64,000 nucleotides of DNA from Sediminibacterium roseum (GCF_009939005.1 NZ_JAACJS010000011.1:338096-402095), one strand, 5' to 3'. Positions 25,574 to 35,202 are shown, counted from the first letter of the stretch. Program-made: numbers and translations. The notes: generated by a model from the letters alone, not told the origin.

Positions 25574-25909
25574 TCAATTGTTATTTCTCAACTCCGTGCA
25601 CTCCCAAACCTTCGCAACAAACTTCGCCTCCAATGAAAAATCTGCGTAAGTATAATTCGCCGGCAGGCCCAACTTTGTTCCGTCTTCATTGAAGAAAAAC
25701 GGCGTTGAAAGACAGGCAGGGCCCTTTACAGAAAACAGGTACACGATCTTCTCCCTCCATTCGTATTTGTTGATGAAGGGCTCGCAGGTACAATTACCAG
25801 AGCTGTCGATCATCGCCCGGAGTGCGGGCGGGAGCCCGTTGGCGTTGTCTTCCTTTGTGCAGGCATAGACGGAAAATAAAATACAGGCGGCGGCCAGGAA
25901 ACGTTTCAT
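25574..25909 (-). CDS. Small lipoprotein, hypothetical
   Basis: 111 residues from the ATG at 25909; the longer frame to 25981 adds only non-signal sequence. Lipoprotein signal MKRFLAAACILFSVYAC with lipidation Cys17, then four further Cys (NCTCEP, GPACLS, VWECTE) that could form two disulfides. No family recognised. Outer-membrane attachment is likely. It stands alone between the siderophore receptor and a divergent beta-barrel gene. Confidence 0.7.
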   Translation of the reverse strand: MKRFLAAACILFSVYACTKEDNANGLPPALRAMIDSSGNCTCEPFINKYEWREKIVYLFSVKGPACLSTPFFFNEDGTKLGLPANYTYADFSLEAKFVAKVWECTELRNNN

Positions 25910-26077
25910 ACCAGGATTTTTGATACTGACCCGCAGGGTTCTGCCAACGTTGCAACGGCTCCATGTTAAATAATTGTGCACCTGGCCGCGGCGGCCGTTT
26001 TGCCCTTTTTATACCTGTGAACCGCTATTTCGGCTTTTCATGGCTTTTTTTTGTAATAATCGCCTTCAAACGGCTAC

Positions 26078-26133
26078 TTATACCGGCAATAAGGCCGTAA
26101 GAACCGGTGACGACCTGTTTATAGCGGCAATAA
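26078..26133 (+). repeat. 15-bp direct repeat, 41-bp period, upstream of beta-barrel gene
   Basis: TTATACCGGCAATAA at 26078-26092 and TTATAGCGGCAATAA at 26119-26133 (14 of 15 identical), about four helical turns apart and 80 nt before the start at 26212. A candidate binding site for the LytTR regulator encoded downstream. A -7 element TAAGTTTG follows at 26176-26183. Confidence 0.5.
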
Positions 26134-26211
26134 CCCTTTTTGTATAATGTTTTTCGCGGGCCCCGGCGGCGTTTCTAAGTTTGGGCCTGAATAAAAGTTT
26201 AACCCTATAAT

Positions 26212-28686
26212 ATGAATTTTATGCCAAAATTGTTTACCACCTTACTGCTTCAGTTGTTGATCGTTGCAGGACTGCAGGCGCAGACTGTTTCAGGTTCGGT
26301 GAAAGACGAAACCGGTGCGGCTGTAAAAGGCGCAACCGTTTCACTGCTTAGAGCAAAAGACTCTTCTATTGCCAAATTCGGCGTGAGCAACGACAAAGGT
26401 GAATACCTGTTTGTCAACATGCCCGCGGGTAATTACCTCGTGAACGCATCGTTCACCGGTTTTTCAGTTGCTTTCTCTGCCCCGCTTACTTTATCGGGCG
26501 CTGATGTGAAAGTGGCGCCGCTACAGCTTTCCAAGATCACGAGCAACCTCGGCAATGTAACCGTTACCTCGCGCAAACCAATGGTTGAAGTGAAAGCGGA
26601 TAAAATGGTTGTGAACGTTGAATCTACCATCAACGCCATCGGTTCCGATGCGTTGGAGCTCCTGCGCAAATCGCCGGGTGTTTCGGTTGATAAAGACGAT
26701 AACCTCGGTCTCGCTGGCAAAACAGGTGTGCAGGTTTACATCGATGGACGCCCTTCACCATTGGGCGGACAGGATCTTGCCAACTACCTCAAAACATTAC
26801 AATCGAGCCAGATCGAATCGATCGAGCTGATCACCAACCCTTCTGCACGTTATGAAGCGGCAGGTAATGCGGGTATCATCAACATCAAACTGAAAAAAAA
26901 TAAATCACTCGGTGTAAACGGTTCTGTCAATGCAGGATGGAGCATCGGTACCTTTGCAAAATACAATGCGGGCCTTTCGCTCAACTACCGCGACACAAAA
27001 GTGAACCTGTTCGGAACCTACAGCTACAATACAGGCTGGAACGAACAACGCCTTTCCTTGAAAAGGACAGTAGCGGATTCTTCGTTTGACCAGAAAAGCC
27101 TGATCCTGGTAAACCAGCCTTCGCACAATGTGAAAGTGGGTATGGACTATTACATCGACAAGAAAAGCATTTTCGGTGTGATGGTGAACGGTTCGTTTGT
27201 AGATTTTGACGCGCAGACAAACAGCAGCACGCCGATCGCATACATTCCAACAGGCGTTACCAACCGTGTACTTGTTGCCAACAACAAAAGCGCCGGCGTA
27301 AGGAACAACCTGAACGAAAACCTGAACTATACTTTTACCAACACGAATGGCAACGTATTCGCTTTGAATGCCGACCATGGTAACTACCACATCACGGGCG
27401 ACCAGCTCCAACCCAACTATTATTACAACCCGGGTGGAACAACCGTGATCAACAGCGTGATTTACCAGATGATGACACCATCAGACATCACCATCAATTC
27501 GGTGAAGGCGGATTGGGACAAGAACCTGAAAAAAGGAAAGATCAGTTTCGGCGGCAAATCGTCTTTTGTTGAAACCGACAACGATTTCCAGCGTTACGAT
27601 GTGTTTACTTCGGGTAAGATCCTCGACAAGGACCGCAGCAACCGTTTCCGTTACAAAGAAAACATCAATGCAGCATACCTGAGCTATATGCGTCCGTTCA
27701 AGACGATCATGATCCAGGTTGGCCTCCGTATGGAAAATACCAATACAGACGGACGTTCTACCGGTTTGAAAAACGCAGGAGGCACTTATGTAAATTACGA
27801 TTCGAGCTTCCAGCGGCATTATACGGACCTGTTCCCAAGTGCATCGATCAGCTTTACAAAGAACCCGATGAACCAGTGGACGCTCTCTTACAGCCGCCGT
27901 ATCGACAGGCCGGGCTACCAGGACCTGAACCCGTTTGAAAACAAGCTGGATGAGTACACTTCGCAAAAAGGAAACATCAACCTGCGCCCGCAATACACCA
28001 ATGCATACAGCGTAACGAATGTATACAAGGGCAAGCTTGTGAGCACATTGAGCTACAGCCATGTATCTGACCTGTTCACGATGTTGCTGGATACAGCGAG
28101 CAAATCGAAAACATTTATTTCGAAACAAAACCTTGCAACACAGGATATCGTGAACCTCAGCATCAGCTATCCGTTCCAGAAAGGAAATTTCAGCATGTTC
28201 ACCAGTGTTAATACAAACTACTCGCATTACAAAGCCGATTACGGTTCAGGCCGTATCGTTGACCTGAATGCATTTGGTTTGAATGCAGTGATCCAGAACA
28301 ACCTGAGGTTTGGTAAAACAAAAACATGGGGCGCAGAACTTACGGCTTTCTACAATGCACCTACCGTGTACATGGGAAGCTTTGAAGGAAAATCGATCTA
28401 CAGCATCAATGCAGGTTTGTCTAAACAGATCATGCAGGGCAAAGGATCTATCAAAGTATCCGTAAGCGATCCGTTCAATACGCTTAAGTTCCGTGGAAAC
28501 ATCAATTTCTCCGGTCAGCGTACGGAGCTTGTTCAACAGGGCGAAACGCGCCAGATCAGGATCAACTTCAACTACCGCTTTGGTAACAACGGCGTAAAAG
28601 CCGCCCGCCAGCGCGCAAACAGTACAGAAGAAGAAAATAAACGCGTAGGCAGTGGTTCCGGTGGATTGGGTATCGGTGGAAATTAG
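26212..28686 (+). CDS. Outer-membrane beta-barrel family protein
   Basis: 824 residues. Signal peptide at about 1-24 (cleavage after GLQAQ), carboxypeptidase-like domain at 25-105, a plug-like domain at 110-230 (IGSDALELLRKSPGVSVD, YIDGRPSPLGG, NPSARYEAAGNAGIINIKLKK), then a barrel of the OMP_b-brl_3 type with SRRIDRPGYQDLNPF and a final Phe-containing strand (INFNYRFG). A short Asn/Gly/Arg-rich tail follows the barrel. Transport substrate unknown. It lies directly upstream of a LytS/LytTR pair, which probably controls it. Confidence 0.88.
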   Translation: MNFMPKLFTTLLLQLLIVAGLQAQTVSGSVKDETGAAVKGATVSLLRAKDSSIAKFGVSNDKGEYLFVNMPAGNYLVNASFTGFSVAFSAPLTLSGADVKVAPLQLSKITSNLGNVTVTSRKPMVEVKADKMVVNVESTINAIGSDALELLRKSPGVSVDKDDNLGLAGKTGVQVYIDGRPSPLGGQDLANYLKTLQSSQIESIELITNPSARYEAAGNAGIINIKLKKNKSLGVNGSVNAGWSIGTFAKYNAGLSLNYRDTKVNLFGTYSYNTGWNEQRLSLKRTVADSSFDQKSLILVNQPSHNVKVGMDYYIDKKSIFGVMVNGSFVDFDAQTNSSTPIAYIPTGVTNRVLVANNKSAGVRNNLNENLNYTFTNTNGNVFALNADHGNYHITGDQLQPNYYYNPGGTTVINSVIYQMMTPSDITINSVKADWDKNLKKGKISFGGKSSFVETDNDFQRYDVFTSGKILDKDRSNRFRYKENINAAYLSYMRPFKTIMIQVGLRMENTNTDGRSTGLKNAGGTYVNYDSSFQRHYTDLFPSASISFTKNPMNQWTLSYSRRIDRPGYQDLNPFENKLDEYTSQKGNINLRPQYTNAYSVTNVYKGKLVSTLSYSHVSDLFTMLLDTASKSKTFISKQNLATQDIVNLSISYPFQKGNFSMFTSVNTNYSHYKADYGSGRIVDLNAFGLNAVIQNNLRFGKTKTWGAELTAFYNAPTVYMGSFEGKSIYSINAGLSKQIMQGKGSIKVSVSDPFNTLKFRGNINFSGQRTELVQQGETRQIRINFNYRFGNNGVKAARQRANSTEEENKRVGSGSGGLGIGGN

Positions 28687-28713
28687 TGAATATGAATGGT
28701 GAGCAGAGAATAA

Positions 28714-28837
28714 TGTGAATGGTGAACGGTGGGTGGTAAGTGGCAATGCGGTAAGTGGTGAGTAGTCTGGTGATAACACACCACTCACCATTTGCCAGGG
28801 GCCACATCCATTTACTGTTCACCATTCGTTATTCGCC
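28714..28837. repeat. Inverted pair of ATTCACC heptamer arrays
   Basis: Left half (28714-28763) reads GTGAAT, GGTGAAC, GGTGGGT, GGTAAGT, GGCAATG and, after a 1-nt slip, GGTAAGT, GGTGAGT. Right half reads ACTCACC, ATTTGCC, AGGGGCC from 28783 and GTTCACC, ATTCGTT, ATTCGCC from 28817. Both are degenerate copies of ATTCACC in opposite orientation, so the region can fold into a large imperfect hairpin. The same heptamer precedes the regulator gene at 6868. Confidence 0.6.
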
Positions 28838-28857
28838 TCACGCAAACCGCGGCAGTT

Positions 28858-29973
28858 ATGACAAAAGATCTTGCTAATTCCTTATTTTTACGAAACAAGC
28901 AATTATACGATCTGAAACAGCGCAAAAGATATTCCTTCAAAAGAGTGGCAGCCGTTACTGCTATTTTTTGTTTGGTGATGTTTTTGCTGCAGTTGCTTTT
29001 TACGTACCTGTTGCCCGACGGAGGCAAAGTTCGGTCGCTGTTTACCCTGCGCAGCCTGTTGTCGCACAGCATTGCCTTTCTTTTCCTGTCCACTTTTTAT
29101 TACTACGTTGTAAATACCTATTACTCGCTCGCAGCCGACCGTAAACCGTTCAAGAAATATGTTCCGCTCACTTTGCTGATCATGGGTGTATACAGCGCGT
29201 ATTATGTAACGGTTTTGCATATTTTTCCTGAGAAAAGCAGCCAGGATCTAAGCCCGGTAGTGGTGGGTGTGTCCACTTTCCTGGGAGCCTGTTTTATGAC
29301 GGCGATCGGTTTCCTCATCGCTTACCTGACGAGCCTGCGCGATGAACAGAAAAAGAACAAGATCCTTGAAAATCAAAAGCTGGAACTGGAGATACAAAAT
29401 TCGCAGGCAAATTTCAATTTCCTGAAAGCACAGATCAACCCCCATTTCCTCCACAATACACTGAATTTTTTTTATGCGAAGGCCCTGCCACTGAGCCCGG
29501 AGTTGTCGGAGGGCATTTTGTGTTTGTCAGACATTATGCGCTACGCACTCAACGAAGGTGGCAAGGATGAAAAAGCATTGTTGAAAGACGAGATAGAGCA
29601 TCTCGAGAATGTGATCCGCATCAACCAGTTCCGTTTCAGCAGCAACCTGCATGTAGAGCTTAAAGTAAGTGGTGTTACCGCCGGTGCGAAGATCGTTCCC
29701 TTCGTGCTGATCACGCTGGTTGAAAACGCATTCAAACATGGAGACATGAAGGACCCTGCCAAACCGCTTACCATCAGGATCACGGTAGACGGCAGGCGGT
29801 TGTATTTCTTTTGCTGGAACAAAAAGAACCCGGGGTTCAAAGACCATTCAACCGGCATCGGGTTACAGAATATTTTAAAACGGCTCGACATCATGTACGG
29901 CGATGCCTACAGTTATAAAGTGGATGAGGACGCCAATTTTTATTCAACAGAACTAATCATCAATTCGCTATGA
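28858..29973 (+). CDS. LytS/YehU-type membrane sensor kinase
   Basis: 371 residues from the ATG at 28858; the upstream extension to 28792 lies in the heptamer repeats. Four hydrophobic segments at about 30-165, then a short coiled coil (LRDEQKKNKILENQKLELE), the His_kinase domain with phospho-acceptor His196 (AQINPHFLHNTLN) and a HATPase with VENAFKHG and STGIGLQNILKRL. This is the standard architecture of LytTR-partner kinases in Bacteroidota. It overlaps the next gene by 4 nt (ATGA). The signal is unknown. Confidence 0.92.
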   Translation: MTKDLANSLFLRNKQLYDLKQRKRYSFKRVAAVTAIFCLVMFLLQLLFTYLLPDGGKVRSLFTLRSLLSHSIAFLFLSTFYYYVVNTYYSLAADRKPFKKYVPLTLLIMGVYSAYYVTVLHIFPEKSSQDLSPVVVGVSTFLGACFMTAIGFLIAYLTSLRDEQKKNKILENQKLELEIQNSQANFNFLKAQINPHFLHNTLNFFYAKALPLSPELSEGILCLSDIMRYALNEGGKDEKALLKDEIEHLENVIRINQFRFSSNLHVELKVSGVTAGAKIVPFVLITLVENAFKHGDMKDPAKPLTIRITVDGRRLYFFCWNKKNPGFKDHSTGIGLQNILKRLDIMYGDAYSYKVDEDANFYSTELIINSL

Positions 29974-30704
29974 TACGCTGCATTATAGTAGACGATGAAC
30001 AACCGGCCATTGATGTGCTGGTGAATCATGTAGGACAATCCCCGCTCCTCCGGCTCGAAGCAACGTTTACAAACCCGGTAGAGGCATTGCATTTTTTGTC
30101 GGGCAACGATATTCAGCTTGTCTTCCTCGATGTACAGATGCCCGAGTTATCAGGAATCGATTTCGTGGAAACGCTCCAGGGAAAATGCCATGTGATCATG
30201 ACCACAGCATACAGCGAGTTTGCCTTAAAAGGCTATGACCTGAATGTAGTGGATTACCTTGTAAAACCCATCCGGTTCGCTCGTTTCCTGCAGGCGATAC
30301 AGAAAGCTGAAGAGCGGATCAGCGAGAAAAAAGAAAATACGGCAGCGCCGCATGCGTCTTTACCTGCTACCGAAGACGATCATATTTTTGTAAAAACCGG
30401 GACAAAGGGCGAGCTGCAGCGCTTAAACTTCGAGGACATCGATTACATCGAAGCGATGAAGAATTACATCGCCTTTACTTCGGGCACGAAAAGAACGTTG
30501 GTATACGCGAGTATGAAAGAAATAGAGGACCATTTGCCCAAAAGCAGTTTTATCCGCGTACACAAGTCGTTCATCATACCCATCAAAAAGATCAGCGGCA
30601 TCAAGGGCAATCTTATTTTGCTGAAGGATGTGAACGCAGAGATCCTGATCGGAGATTCTTACAAAGCGGAATTGATGCAGCTGATCACGGGGAAGATCAT
30701 CTGA
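29970..30704 (+). CDS. LytTR-family response regulator
   Basis: 244 residues. Receiver at 1-118 with Asp8/Asp9, phospho-acceptor Asp54 (LVFLDVQMPELSG), Thr at TTAYSE and the Lys of YLVKPI; LytTR DNA-binding domain at about 138-240 (IDYIEAMKNYIAF, SSFIRVHKSFIIPI). It binds DNA direct repeats; the best candidate target in the window is the 41-bp-spaced repeat upstream of the beta-barrel gene at 26212. Co-translated with the LytS-type kinase. Confidence 0.94.
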   Translation: MIRCIIVDDEQPAIDVLVNHVGQSPLLRLEATFTNPVEALHFLSGNDIQLVFLDVQMPELSGIDFVETLQGKCHVIMTTAYSEFALKGYDLNVVDYLVKPIRFARFLQAIQKAEERISEKKENTAAPHASLPATEDDHIFVKTGTKGELQRLNFEDIDYIEAMKNYIAFTSGTKRTLVYASMKEIEDHLPKSSFIRVHKSFIIPIKKISGIKGNLILLKDVNAEILIGDSYKAELMQLITGKII

Positions 30705-30928
30705 ACCAAACGCCTGAACACGGCCACCCTGCGTTTTGCACGCGAACCATTCAACCCCGCCCCCTCGCCTCAACCCGCTGCGATCCACAATATTCACAGG
30801 CACAATTTTTTATTAAGGATATTGTAGGGTGTGTGGGTCATTTTTACGGCCGAGCGCATTTCAGCATACAACAATACCGCCTTGCAAACCGTTACTAGCA
30901 TAACCGAAGCGTAAATCCGCCAACCTTG

Positions 30929-32095
30929 ATGAAAAGAAAGATCTCCAAACAATACTCGCACAACAACAAGGCCCAGCTCATCCGTGGCGGGAAAGAGTAT
31001 TTTGAGAAGATCCTTTCGCTGATTGCGCAGGCAAGCAGTAGCATTCACCTGCAGACCTATATTTTTGAAGACGATGAAACCGGCCGTCTCGTTGCAGACG
31101 CGTTAAAGACAGCTGCGCGGCGAGGCGTAAAGGTTTACCTGATGGTAGATGGCTATGCATCCCAGGCCTTATCGAAGACCTTTATCGGCGACCTGGAGAG
31201 TGCAGGCGTACAATTCCGCTTCTTTCAACCCCTGTTAAAAAGCGAACATTTTTATTTCGGCAGGCGGATGCACCATAAGATCCTTGTTGTAGACGCACAG
31301 TGCGCAGTAACGGGGAGCAAAAACATCTCGAACCGGTACAACGATATGCCGGGCGTTCAGGCATGGCTCGATCTGAATGTGTACATAGAGGGCGATGCCG
31401 CAAAAGAACTCTGCCTTGTCTGCGTCAAAACATGGAACGGCTTCAGGATGGAGCCCGGGTCAATCACCTGCAACGAAAACAAAACTTTTCATTACGACCC
31501 TTCCGAAAGCGTTGAGATCCGCGTAAGGCGGAACGATTGGGTGCGGCGGAAAAGCGAGATCTCGTCTACCTACACCGAAATGCTCCGCAAAGCCGAGTCG
31601 CATATCACCATCCTCTGCAGCTATTTCCTGCCGGGAAAAATCATACGCGACCGCCTCAGGGCAGCTGCAAGGCGGGGTGTGGTGATCAAGGTGATCGTGG
31701 CGGGAAGATCGGATGTAAAGTTGTCGAAGAATGCCGAGCGGTGGCTGTACGACTGGCTCTTGCGCAACAAGATCCAGGTTTACGAGTATGAGCCGGCGGT
31801 GCTGCACGCAAAATCAACCGTGTGCGATGGCAAATGGGTAACGATCGGGTCGTACAACATCAACAACATAAGCGCCTACACCAGCATCGAGCTCAATGTA
31901 GATATCAGGAACAAATCATTCGCAGCGCAGGTAGAGGCCACATTGGAAGACATCATCCAGAACGAGTCTACGCTCATTACCACGGAAACACTGCAAAAGA
32001 CCAAAAACATCTTCAAGCAATTTATAAGATGGGCGTCGTACCAGGCCATACGGACCCTGTTTTATGTGGCAACGTTTTACTATAAAAGACGGTGA
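30929..32095 (+). CDS. Phospholipase D-like protein (cardiolipin synthase type)
   Basis: 388 residues from the ATG at 30929 (a TTG lies one codon upstream). Two HKD motifs: His115/His116-Lys117...Asp122 with GSKN, and His293-Ala-Lys295...Asp300 with GSYNIN. The N-terminal transmembrane pair of full-length ClsA is absent, so it resembles ClsB-like enzymes, which join two phospholipids to make cardiolipin. A hydrophobic aromatic tail (YQAIRTLFYVATFYYKRR) may anchor it to the membrane. Monocistronic. Confidence 0.85.
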   Translation: MKRKISKQYSHNNKAQLIRGGKEYFEKILSLIAQASSSIHLQTYIFEDDETGRLVADALKTAARRGVKVYLMVDGYASQALSKTFIGDLESAGVQFRFFQPLLKSEHFYFGRRMHHKILVVDAQCAVTGSKNISNRYNDMPGVQAWLDLNVYIEGDAAKELCLVCVKTWNGFRMEPGSITCNENKTFHYDPSESVEIRVRRNDWVRRKSEISSTYTEMLRKAESHITILCSYFLPGKIIRDRLRAAARRGVVIKVIVAGRSDVKLSKNAERWLYDWLLRNKIQVYEYEPAVLHAKSTVCDGKWVTIGSYNINNISAYTSIELNVDIRNKSFAAQVEATLEDIIQNESTLITTETLQKTKNIFKQFIRWASYQAIRTLFYVATFYYKRR

Positions 32096-32144
32096 GAATC
32101 TCGGACGTATTTAGATGGTTGTGTTGACTCCCTCATTCACCAAA

Positions 32145-33155
32145 TCACTCTCCTGCTATCCTTCTTAAAAAAGCATTCATCGTTGTTGCGTCCCAGCCTG
32201 CAAATCTTCCCCTTTGTACAACAAGCGTATTTTCTCCAGGGAAATTGAGGTAATAGTGGAAGGCAAATTTTCCGCGCGGGTTGTACCAACCAACTTCCTG
32301 TCCGAAACGGAGATCGTTGAACACAAGCGTGTCCTGGTATTTTTCAACGGTATAGAATTGCTGGGAGAAGCGTATGAGCTGGCGCAGGTCTTCCTGCTTG
32401 TCCACGGGTTTCAGCAGGTATTGGTTGCGGGGGAAATATTGAAAATGCATTTCTTTTTTTTGATCGAGCAGCGAACGGTAGCCAACGTGATAACCGCTGT
32501 CGTTGCCCGCAACCACAAACCACAACCAGTTCTGCAATGGAGCGGGTGTTGTAAAGTAACGGGTGTAGGAAATATGCTGCCTGCGCAGGATGTCTTTTAC
32601 CTCTGTGTTGATCACGGTTTTATTGAGCAGGCAATACAACAGGTAAAAACCGCTGATGCTCAAACCAAACCGCCACCATTTTTTGCGGGCGGCAGACGAT
32701 CTCCGCAAAACAACGAGTGCAACGCAGGCAATGGCGGGCCATATAGAAAAGAACGGGTCGGCCACATAGATCGCATTGAACGAAACCCGCCAGTGGCTGA
32801 AAGGTTCAAACCATCCAACACCATAGTTGTTAAATGCGTCGATGAACACGTGGATAAAGATAACGGCACCAAAAAACGCAGCCCATTTTTTGAAACTGAT
32901 GTTGTGCGGGCGATGGAACCGTTCGGCAAGGAAGGCGAGGAAAAAGGTAGCGAGCAAACAGAACAGCAAAGAATGTGTGAACCCGCGGTGCGCGAGCAGG
33001 TTGGAAGAACTGTTCATCCACAGGGATGCCAGGAAATCGATATCCGGCGCGCTCTGTGCCACTGCACCCCAGATCATCGCGCGCTTTCCGAGTTTCTTCC
33101 CGGCAAACGCTTCGCCCATACAGGCGCCGAGTGCTATGTGTGTAAGAGAATCCAA
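32145..33155 (-). CDS. Membrane-bound metal-dependent hydrolase (YdjM/DUF457 family)
   Basis: 336 residues. Starts with the family signature MDSLTHIALGACMGEAF, here read from a TTG start codon; no in-frame ATG lies upstream. Conserved His and Asp residues are seen in SAPDIDFLA, HRGFTHSLLF and HVFIDAFNNYG, the presumed metal site. Membrane segments at about 60-80, 95-112, 140-160 and 172-190, with a soluble C-terminal domain. Family function is poorly defined. Its neighbours are unrelated. Confidence 0.85.
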   Translation of the reverse strand: MDSLTHIALGACMGEAFAGKKLGKRAMIWGAVAQSAPDIDFLASLWMNSSSNLLAHRGFTHSLLFCLLATFFLAFLAERFHRPHNISFKKWAAFFGAVIFIHVFIDAFNNYGVGWFEPFSHWRVSFNAIYVADPFFSIWPAIACVALVVLRRSSAARKKWWRFGLSISGFYLLYCLLNKTVINTEVKDILRRQHISYTRYFTTPAPLQNWLWFVVAGNDSGYHVGYRSLLDQKKEMHFQYFPRNQYLLKPVDKQEDLRQLIRFSQQFYTVEKYQDTLVFNDLRFGQEVGWYNPRGKFAFHYYLNFPGENTLVVQRGRFAGWDATTMNAFLRRIAGE

Positions 33156-33304
33156 TGGTGTTTTGGGATGGTATTAAAATTTCATTCCAGTTATTAGCCG
33201 GATGATGGGGTTAATTGAACTAAATAAGTGAACCGTACTAAATATGCAAGAACAAAGGAAGCGCTTCTCTTGCGAAAAGACACCATTTTTAACCCATCCC
33301 AAAC

Positions 33305-34465
33305 CTATATCTTTTCTACCGGGAAAAAGCAATGGAACTTTGCCCCTCTTCCCTCACCGCTTTCGGCAGTGATAAAGCCGCCGTGTATGTCCATGATCTT
33401 CCGGCAGATCGCCAGCCCGATGCCGGAACCCTTATAGGCGCCTTTGGGATGGAGGCGGTAAAAGATCTTGAAAATATCTTCCGCATAATTGCTGTCGAAG
33501 CCAATGCCTTCATCCTCGATCGTAAAATGATTGTAACGCGTGCCCGGTATGGCCGCAGGGTGTTCCAGCGCAGGCGTATCGGTTTCGGCGCAACCGATGT
33601 GGATGAGCGGGTTTGAACTGTCTTTCCTGAACTTAATGGCATTGTCGATCAGGTGGTTGAAAAGCACCGTGAGCAGGAACGGGTATCCCCAGATCAGCGG
33701 CATCTCGTCCTGGCAATCCATTTTAAATTCTATACCCGGCCAAACACGCGTCATATCTTCCTGGATGCTTTGCAGCATTACAACCAGGTTCACCTGTTGC
33801 AGATCGGTGTCTTTTGTCTGTATGCTGGAATAGGCAACGATGTCTTCCGTAAGCAATTTCATTTTCTGAATGGCCGATTGCGCGCGGCGCACATTGGCCT
33901 TGCCTTCATCAGACATTTTCCTTGCATCATTCGAAATGATGAACTCGAGATTGGTGTATAATTTTTTCAGCGTGTCTGTATAGTCTGTTGCGGCGATCTG
34001 GTTAAAGGTCTTTAACTCGGAGTTGAGCGATGCCAGTTCGCGGTTGTTGATCTGCAGGGTGCGGTTGAGTTCTTTGATCTTTTCCTCGGCCTGTTTGTGT
34101 TCAGTAATGTCTTCCCATACATTGATGAATCCATCCCCGAATTTGGAATCGGAAACCAGGAACCACATATTGGCGCCGCCAAAATTCTGGTGCACCTCGT
34201 AGCTCTTGGGAATACCCGTTTCAACAACCTGTTTGAAGTTTTCGAGCTGGCCGATGAACTCCGGGAAATCGCGGAGCAGTCTTTTGCCCACGGCGTCGGC
34301 CCTGTCTTTGAAAGCAGCGCTTTTCTTGCTCATCATCACGAGCTCAAAGTCAACGATCTGGTCATGTTCATCGCGTATGGCGGTGTAAACATGTATACCA
34401 CTGTTAAAGGTATCAAAAATCGCCTGGAGAAGGTTCCTCCCAGGTAAGTCAGTTAGTTTGTCCAT
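33305..34465 (-). CDS. PAS histidine-kinase-like protein lacking the phospho-acceptor histidine
   Basis: 386 residues. PAS fold at about 10-120, coiled coil at 122-152, a HisKA-like helix starting near 155, and HATPase at about 255-386 with N-box (NHLIDNAIKF), G1 (EDEGIGFD) and G2 (KGSGIGLAICRKI). In the helix the usual SHDL is replaced by ATDY, putting Thr160 where the phosphorylated His should be. ATP binding seems preserved, so it may phosphorylate in trans or act as a phosphatase or scaffold. It lies upstream of a single-domain response regulator on the same strand (204 nt away). Confidence 0.85.
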   Translation of the reverse strand: MDKLTDLPGRNLLQAIFDTFNSGIHVYTAIRDEHDQIVDFELVMMSKKSAAFKDRADAVGKRLLRDFPEFIGQLENFKQVVETGIPKSYEVHQNFGGANMWFLVSDSKFGDGFINVWEDITEHKQAEEKIKELNRTLQINNRELASLNSELKTFNQIAATDYTDTLKKLYTNLEFIISNDARKMSDEGKANVRRAQSAIQKMKLLTEDIVAYSSIQTKDTDLQQVNLVVMLQSIQEDMTRVWPGIEFKMDCQDEMPLIWGYPFLLTVLFNHLIDNAIKFRKDSSNPLIHIGCAETDTPALEHPAAIPGTRYNHFTIEDEGIGFDSNYAEDIFKIFYRLHPKGAYKGSGIGLAICRKIMDIHGGFITAESGEGRGAKFHCFFPVEKI

Positions 34466-34669
34466 ATCTATAAGTCCATTGCCGCAATCAGTTCACACCA
34501 TCAGCGAAGTATCTGGAGCGATAAAAGTATGCAGGTAAAAATTAAAAGAAGATGAAAATGCACTTTGGCAGACCCAAATAAAGCAGATAGTATGTAGTAA
34601 TTCCAGCCTTTCAGCGGTTGAACAAAGATAATAAAGTCCCGGATAAAACAAGCTATATTTTGATCAGCT

Positions 34670-35041
34670 TTATTTTAAATAGGGTTGCAGCAACGATGGC
34701 AGCATCCGCATATCGAACGGTTTTACCACGCAACCCGAAACGCCCAGGATCTGTGCGGTTTCGATGATCTCTTCGTCGAGGGACGACGAATACATCACTA
34801 CGGGAACATCTTCCAGGGAAGGCATTTTTTTGATCTCCACCAGGCACTCGAGCCCGTTCATTTTGGGCATTTTGTAGTCGAGTACAATGTAATCGGGTTT
34901 TGTTTCCCGCAGGAATTTCAATCCTTCCAGGGCATTGGGTGCCGCATCGTATTTGTAATCGAGCCCCGCATCGCGGAAAGCGTCTATAAAAATATCTATC
35001 TCGTCGGGGTCATCGTCAATCAATAATATATGTTTCTGCAT
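34670..35041 (-). CDS. Single-domain response regulator
   Basis: 123 residues from the ATG at 35041 (MQKHILLIDDD). Acidic pocket in IDDDPDE, phospho-acceptor Asp in YIVLDYKMPKMNG, Ser/Thr switch at MYSSS, Lys in VVKPFD. There is no output domain, so it acts as a CheY-like or relay protein. It belongs to the Bacteroidota receiver group commonly found near PAS kinases, and the PAS kinase-like gene lies just downstream on the same strand. Confidence 0.9.
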   Translation of the reverse strand: MQKHILLIDDDPDEIDIFIDAFRDAGLDYKYDAAPNALEGLKFLRETKPDYIVLDYKMPKMNGLECLVEIKKMPSLEDVPVVMYSSSLDEEIIETAQILGVSGCVVKPFDMRMLPSLLQPYLK

Positions 35042-35167
35042 AAGCGGTTGTTTAGGGTTGCCTAATCTTAATTGGGGGAACACGCGCGTATCCATGCATT
35101 GTAAATGCAGGATGTACTACCTTAAAATTTTGTGTGATTTGTTGCTAGTGATGTATGATCAAGGACT

Positions 35168-35202
35168 GTAAAAAAACCGCCTGTAAATCAAAAATAGCGG
35201 TT
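35168..35202 (-). terminator. Terminator after the NarL-type regulator
   Basis: AACCGC (35175-35180) pairs with GCGGTT (35197-35202) around a 16-nt AT-rich loop, followed on the minus strand by a T-run (plus 35170-35176). Confidence 0.55.

Noticed and set aside
28714..28837. CRISPR array
   Set aside because: The repeats are 7 bp, degenerate and contiguous, with no spacers and no cas genes in the window.
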